Below are positions 59,955 to 64,000 of a stretch of DNA of 64,000 nt, piece by piece; position 1 is the stretch's first letter, and each line of letters begins with the position of its first letter. The stretch covers positions 62,001 to 126,000 of the forward strand of contig DATHBD010000081.1 of assembly GCA_035296325.1 (NCBI GenBank), read 5' to 3'. Source of the stretch: DATHBD01 sp035296325 (GTDB lineage: Bacteria > Actinomycetota > Actinomycetes > Mycobacteriales > Micromonosporaceae). The translations under genes and the position numbers were made by a program. The notes beneath the pieces are model-generated. The model had not been told where the DNA came from. It ran no database searches and worked only from the letters and a program-made list of their open reading frames with translations.

Positions 59955-61352
59955 TCAGACCTGGCGGAACTCGACACCGTTGAGTTCGCAGAACACCTTC
60001 CATTGCGCGGCGTGAAGCCCGAGGTTCATCACCATGTGGTGGGTGCCGCCGGCGCGCAGCCAGTCGTCCATGCACTGCCGCACCCCGGTGTACGGGTGGA
60101 ACTGCCCGTACGGCATCTCCAGCGCCGGAAGTTTCTGGGAGTCCAGCACCTCACCTTCGGACACCACCAGCCGGAATCGCTCGCCCCCGAGCGACACGAG
60201 CGAGGCCAGCGTGGCGGGTCCGGGCTGGATGCGGAACAGGAACGTGGGCGGGTCCTCCAGCTTGCCGATGCCGAGCGAGCGCTTGATCAGGCGTACCGGC
60301 TCGTCGGTGCGGGCGACCGCGTAGTTGCCCTCCCCCATGTGACTCATCAGGATCGAGTCGGAGGGGAAGTCCATCGCGTACATCTCGGTGAAGTGACCGT
60401 CCCCGATGAGCTGATGACCGGCGTACACCATGGACGCGGCGAGCGCGTCGCCCTCGGCGCCGTACCCGTACCCCTTGGCCATCAGCGACGACGCGGCCGC
60501 CAACGGCAGTCGGCTGAACCGGCCGTCCTCACCGATCGCGTCGAAGTGCGTGGAGTAGGCGCCGTATCCGCGATCGGTGAGGATCCGTTCGATGGCGACC
60601 TGCATCCGGGCGTGGTCGACGCGCTCCTCCCGGGAGAGCCGCTCGTCGATCTCAAACCGCGCGTCCTCATCGGCCATCAGCTCGCTGATCTCGGTCTCCG
60701 TGACGTCGGCCATGCCGCGCCACAGGTCACCGGGTGCCACGAAACTGATCTCCGGGCCGAGTGCGCGGAGCAGTGCGTTTTCGTCGACCCGGATGTCGCC
60801 CATGTCGTTCATCGCGTAGCCGAAGACGCCCACCTTGAGGGTGCGCCACGCGGTGACGGCCCGCGCGGCCCGGGCCCACTGGTCGATCCGCTGACGGAAG
60901 GCATCGCTGCGCCAGACGTCGGTCACGACGTGGAAGGGACGGTCCGCCCGGACCATCGCGTTCGCCGTGTCCTGCGCTCCGTGAATGCCCTGGTTGTACG
61001 TCATGTCGGCCATGTCCCAGGCGGGCGTGACCTCGGGCTCGGGCTGGATGTTCGCCAGGCACACCGGCAACCGGTTCTCGTTGAACAGGCGTGCCACCCG
61101 CATGGCGGGTCCGTACGTCAGCATGATCACGAGCACGCCGTCGAGGTCGGCGTTCTCGAAGTCGCGCATCACCCGCTCAGCGTCGGCCCGGCTCTTGACG
61201 GGTGGCCCGACCACGAAGTCCGCGACATCACCCAGGTGCGCGGCTACCTCCTCGGCGTAGCCGGCCTGTCGCTCGGTGATGCCGGGAATCATGTGGTCAT
61301 ACAGAGCCTGCATGATGCCCAAGACGCCGATGCGGGGCAGACGTTCGCTCAC
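59955..61352 (-). CDS. araA: L-arabinose isomerase family protein
   Basis: 465 residues from GTG 61352 (AAAGGAGG upstream); longer upstream frames are not conserved. The arabinose/fucose-isomerase fold shows PRIGVLGIMQALYDHMIPGITERQAGYAEEVAAHLG at the start, VLVIMLTYGPAMRVARLFNENRLPVCLANIQPEPEV, THFDAIGEDGRFSRLPLAAASSLMAKGYGYGAEGD and FPSDSILMSHMGEGNYAV, with His/Glu residues in places where AraA binds Mn2+. It should convert L-arabinose to L-ribulose for AraB. It belongs to a branch clearly distinct from E. coli AraA. Two LacI operators lie in the region shared with the ABC importer. Confidence 0.87.
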   Translation of the reverse strand: MSERLPRIGVLGIMQALYDHMIPGITERQAGYAEEVAAHLGDVADFVVGPPVKSRADAERVMRDFENADLDGVLVIMLTYGPAMRVARLFNENRLPVCLANIQPEPEVTPAWDMADMTYNQGIHGAQDTANAMVRADRPFHVVTDVWRSDAFRQRIDQWARAARAVTAWRTLKVGVFGYAMNDMGDIRVDENALLRALGPEISFVAPGDLWRGMADVTETEISELMADEDARFEIDERLSREERVDHARMQVAIERILTDRGYGAYSTHFDAIGEDGRFSRLPLAAASSLMAKGYGYGAEGDALAASMVYAGHQLIGDGHFTEMYAMDFPSDSILMSHMGEGNYAVARTDEPVRLIKRSLGIGKLEDPPTFLFRIQPGPATLASLVSLGGERFRLVVSEGEVLDSQKLPALEMPYGQFHPYTGVRQCMDDWLRAGGTHHMVMNLGLHAAQWKVFCELNGVEFRQV

Positions 61353-61516
61353 GGATCCTCCTTTGATCTTCGCAGCCGTTGTCGATGCGTCCGACGCGTC
61401 GCGCGGTCCGGTGCAGGCTACCGCTGCCCCACCGGCCCGGCCACCAATCCGCGCCTCAGGCCGGCGGTCACGCCCGATGACGTGGCGGTGTCGTCGGGCG
61501 TCGGCGCGTGCCGCCA

Positions 61517-61530
61517 TGTTAGCGCTCACA
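61517..61530. promoter_or_regulatory. LacI/AraR-type operator TGTTAGCGCTCACA
   Basis: 14-bp near-palindrome 165 bp upstream of the araA start. It differs from the araB site at one base. Confidence 0.8.
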
Positions 61531-61697
61531 CTTCGCCCGTCAAGTCCCCCGTACCAGTTCAAGCCGCCTGCGGCGGGACACCCGGCCCTCGCCGGGCAGG
61601 CCGATTGTTACTTCCGCATCATCCTTTTGATCAGGTAGCAACATTCAGTACGGCGTCCGTAATCAAGCCGATGCCCAGGACGCTTGACGCGGCCCCA

Positions 61698-61711
61698 TGT
61701 GAGCGTTAACA
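61698..61711. promoter_or_regulatory. LacI/AraR-type operator TGTGAGCGTTAACA
   Basis: 14-bp near-palindrome 167 bp upstream of the binding-protein gene. It shares the consensus with the sites at 56862 and 61517. Confidence 0.8.
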
Positions 61712-61877
61712 CTCTCGCAGACGACGCGTCACCGGATGGCGCGCTGACCAGCTCAACGGTGATGTGCCCGCACCGGGCGCGTGAGCGTTCGACCACTGGC
61801 GCTCGGTGTATCGCCCACCGTGGCCGTATCGCCCGGCCCACAGCCGAACATCGTCGGGTCCATACCGAGGAGATTGC

Positions 61878-62879
61878 ATGATGATGAGGAAGTTCGCGGC
61901 GGTCATCGCCGTAGGAATGCTGGCAGGCAGCCTGACCGCCTGCGGCGACAACGCCGAAGAGAGCCCTGGCGGCTCCGGCACGAGCGCCGCCGCCGACAAG
62001 AAGATCACGATGGGCTTCTCCCAGGTCGGCGCGGAGAGCGGGTGGCGCACGGCGAACACCACGTCGATCAAGAAGGCGGCCGAGGACGCCGGCGTCGATC
62101 TGAAGTTCTCCGACGCCCAGCAGAAGCAGCAGAACCAGATCACCGCGATCCGCGACTTCATCCAGCAGAAGGTGGACGTGATCGCCTTCTCGCCGGTGGT
62201 CGTGTCCGGCTGGGACGAGGTCCTGGAGGAAGCGAAGGACGCCAACATCCCGGTGATCCTGACCGACCGCGCGGTCGACGCCAAGGACACCTCGCTCTAC
62301 AAGACGTTCCTCGGCTCGGACTTCGTCAAGGAGGGCGAGAAGGCCGGCGACTGGCTCGTCAAGACGTACAAGGACCAGCCCGGCCCGGTGAACATCGTCG
62401 AGCTGCAGGGCACCACCGGCTCGGCGCCGGCGATCGACCGCAAGAAGGGGTTCACCGACGTCATCTCGAAGGACCCCAAGTTCAAGATCTCGCAGTCGCA
62501 GACCGGTGACTTCACCCGCGCCAAGGGCAAGGAGGTCATGACGGCCTTCCTGAAGACCGACCCCAAGGGCATCAACGTCCTGTTCGCGCACAACGACGAC
62601 ATGGGCCTCGGCGCCATCCAGGCGATCGAAGAGGCCGGCCTCAAGCCTGGCCAGGACATCAAGATCGTTACGATCGACGCGGTCAAGGACGGTATGCAGG
62701 CGCTCGCCGATGGCAAGTTCAACTACATCGTGGAGTGCAGCCCGCTGCTCGGCCCACAGCTGATGGACCTGGCCAGCAAGGTGGTCAAGGGTGAGACCGT
62801 GCCGACCCGCGTCGTCACCGAGGAGACCGAGTTCGACCAGGCCAAGGCGAAGGAAGCACTGCCGAACCGGCAGTACTGA
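61878..62879 (+). CDS. YtfQ-like sugar-binding lipoprotein (arabinofuranose/galactofuranose type ABC importer)
   Basis: 333 residues from ATG 61878 (GAGGAG upstream). Lipoprotein signal ending in SLTAC (Cys about residue 23). The body is a cluster B periplasmic-binding protein: ITMGFSQVGAESGWRTANT, AQQKQQNQITAIRDFIQQKVDVIAFSPVV, VVSGWDEVLEEAKDANIPVILTDR, LQGTTGSAPAIDRKKGF and AHNDDMGLGAIQAIEEAGLKPGQDI closely follow YtfQ, which binds galactofuranose and L-arabinofuranose. It lies beside araA and upstream of the matching ATPase. It is rich in Lys, as usual for this family. Confidence 0.93.
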   Translation: MMMRKFAAVIAVGMLAGSLTACGDNAEESPGGSGTSAAADKKITMGFSQVGAESGWRTANTTSIKKAAEDAGVDLKFSDAQQKQQNQITAIRDFIQQKVDVIAFSPVVVSGWDEVLEEAKDANIPVILTDRAVDAKDTSLYKTFLGSDFVKEGEKAGDWLVKTYKDQPGPVNIVELQGTTGSAPAIDRKKGFTDVISKDPKFKISQSQTGDFTRAKGKEVMTAFLKTDPKGINVLFAHNDDMGLGAIQAIEEAGLKPGQDIKIVTIDAVKDGMQALADGKFNYIVECSPLLGPQLMDLASKVVKGETVPTRVVTEETEFDQAKAKEALPNRQY

Positions 62880-62907
62880 TCCATCGCTTCGATCTGCGCA
62901 CCACCAG

Positions 62908-62977
62908 TCGCCGGCACCGACGTTCGGAGTAGGGACAGGCCCGGGCCGGGCCGCCCGCCCGAAGTCGGTGCCGGCGA
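62908..62977 (+). terminator. Large hairpin between binding protein and ATPase genes
   Basis: Perfect 14-bp arms TCGCCGGCACCGAC (62908-62921) and GTCGGTGCCGGCGA (62964-62977), extended inward by TTCGG/CCGAA after one unpaired base. It lies inside the transporter operon, so it is a partial terminator or mRNA-stabilising element giving more binding protein than membrane components, rather than an end of transcription. Confidence 0.7.
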
Positions 62978-63015
62978 TGTACCACGCTCAACGCACTCGC
63001 GAAGGGAGAGGCCAG

Positions 63016-64000
63016 ATGCCACAGCAACCGGCGATCCTGGAAATGACCGGCATCGGCAAGGAGTTCCCCGGCGTCAAGGCGCTGGCCGGGGTCGACTTCC
63101 GGCTGTTCCCCGGCGAGATCCACGCTCTGATGGGCGAGAACGGTGCCGGCAAGTCGACGCTGATCAAGGTGCTGACCGGGGTGTACCAGGCCGACGCCGG
63201 CACCGTGGTGCTGGACGGTAAGCCGGCCTCCATCGGCAGCCCGAAGCAGGCGCAGGCGGCCGGCGTGAGCACGGTGTACCAGGAGGTGAACCTCTGCCCG
63301 AACCTCTCGGTAGCGGAGAACATCTACATCGGCCGCGAGCCGCGCCGATTCGGTGTGATCCGGTGGGGCGAGATGCGCCGTCGCGCCGAGAGCCTGCTGC
63401 ACGACCGGATCAACCTGGACATCGACGTCTCCGCGCCACTCGCCTCGTACTCGCTGGCCATTCAGCAGCTCGTCGCGATCGTCCGCGCCGTCGACATCTC
63501 CGCGAAGGTACTTGTCCTGGACGAGCCGACCTCGAGCCTGGACCGCGGTGAGGTGGACCAGCTCTTCACCGTCATGCGGCGACTGAAAGCCTCCGGCGTC
63601 GCCATCCTCTTCGTCACCCACTTCCTGGACCAGGTGTACGAGGTCTGCGACCGCATCACCGTGCTCCGCAACGGCGGGCTGGTCGGCGAGTACCTCACCA
63701 GCGAGCTGGACCAGATGGGTCTGATCTCCCGCATGATCGGCAAGGACCTGCAGGTCCTCGAGGAGCTGGACGAGCAGCCCAAGCCCGAGGTCGCCGTCCA
63801 GCAGCAGGAAGCGCCGCTGATCCATGCCGAGGCGCTCGCCCGCAACGGGGCGATCCAACCGTTCGACCTGGACATCCGCCGCGGCGAAGTGGTCGGTCTG
63901 GCCGGCCTGCTCGGCTCGGGCCGCACCGAGGTGGCCCGTCTGCTCTTCGGCGCGGACCGGGCCGACGCCGGACACCTGAGCATCGACGGCAAGGCGGTCT
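63016..64000 (+). CDS. YtfR-like sugar ABC transporter ATP-binding protein (partial)
   Basis: Runs off the window edge after about 328 codons. The first nucleotide-binding domain is complete: Walker A MGENGAGKSTLIK (about 39-51), Q-loop VYQEVNLCP, signature-like YSLAIQQLVAIVRA, Walker B VLVLDEPTSSLD and the switch His in FVTHFLDQV. The second domain begins near 280 with the degenerate GLLGSGRTEVARLL typical of twin-domain monosaccharide ATPases (RbsA/XylG/YtfR). A permease gene should follow outside the window. Confidence 0.92.
   Translation, partial: MPQQPAILEMTGIGKEFPGVKALAGVDFRLFPGEIHALMGENGAGKSTLIKVLTGVYQADAGTVVLDGKPASIGSPKQAQAAGVSTVYQEVNLCPNLSVAENIYIGREPRRFGVIRWGEMRRRAESLLHDRINLDIDVSAPLASYSLAIQQLVAIVRAVDISAKVLVLDEPTSSLDRGEVDQLFTVMRRLKASGVAILFVTHFLDQVYEVCDRITVLRNGGLVGEYLTSELDQMGLISRMIGKDLQVLEELDEQPKPEVAVQQQEAPLIHAEALARNGAIQPFDLDIRRGEVVGLAGLLGSGRTEVARLLFGADRADAGHLSIDGKAV

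Larger units (their letters stand above)
61353..61877. other. Divergent regulatory region between araA and the sugar importer
   Basis: 525 bp with no supported gene. It holds two LacI-type operators (61517-61530, 61698-61711), one toward each gene, plus an AT-richer stretch (about 61605-61660). A weaker GTGAGCGTTCGAC half-site is at about 61781. Promoters are presumed but not identifiable. Confidence 0.65.

Overview
The window is high-GC DNA with dense, often overlapping genes, many GTG/TTG starts, Tat and Sec signals, lipoboxes, an EccE-like type VII secretion protein and many plant-polymer hydrolases. This points to a filamentous soil or plant-associated actinobacterium, most likely Micromonosporaceae. 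That is inferred from gene content; no rRNA, tRNA, CRISPR array, transposase or origin was seen.

Layout. (1) 1-6420, minus strand: response regulator, sensor kinase, secreted/membrane fibronectin-III protein, MoxR ATPase, DUF58 protein and the start of a transglutaminase-like DUF3488 protein, mostly translationally coupled. (2) 6506-9323, plus strand: an orphan EccE-like protein coupled to a LuxR-type regulator, then an orphan response regulator paralogous to the one in (1). (3) 9335-11858: a secreted VCBS-repeat protein, a small membrane gene that looks frameshifted, and a helical-repeat protein. (4) 12011-29065: a plant cell-wall degradation region with GH97 plus ricin lectin, a parallel beta-helix protein, two PL4 rhamnogalacturonan lyases, a LacI repressor, a GH9 and a GH6 cellulase, and a subtilase with a tryptophan-repeat tail. 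A TetR-controlled alpha/beta hydrolase sits inside it. (5) 29132-37653: a catabolic operon with a divergent LysR regulator (flavin monooxygenase, extradiol dioxygenase, FAH hydrolase, two SDRs, a C-C hydrolase-like protein and a cyclase-family protein), probably for an aromatic compound. (6) 37703-42851: membrane proteins, a PAP2 phosphatase, a self-contained winged-helix regulator/membrane-protein pair with two operators, and a lower-GC acyltransferase-like gene. (7) 42891-53212: a secreted GH13 amylase/pullulanase, a KimA-like potassium permease followed by a short KdpD-type kinase and KdpE-type regulator, a lipoprotein, an aldo/keto reductase and a YflT-type stress protein. (8) 53261-64000: an L-arabinose regulon (sugar dehydrogenase, AraD, AraB, LacI regulator, AraA-type isomerase, YtfQ/YtfR-like ABC importer) linked by three copies of a TGTnAGCGyTnACA operator. 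It is interrupted by a TrmO-like gene and a TetR/DUF4267 pair.

How it fits together: regions 4, 7 and 8 read as one lifestyle. Secreted enzymes open pectin, cellulose and starch; arabinose released from pectic side chains is imported by the YtfQR-like system and enters the pentose phosphate pathway through AraA, AraB and AraD. Several regulators lie beside clear palindromic operators, so local regulatory circuits can be read directly from the DNA.
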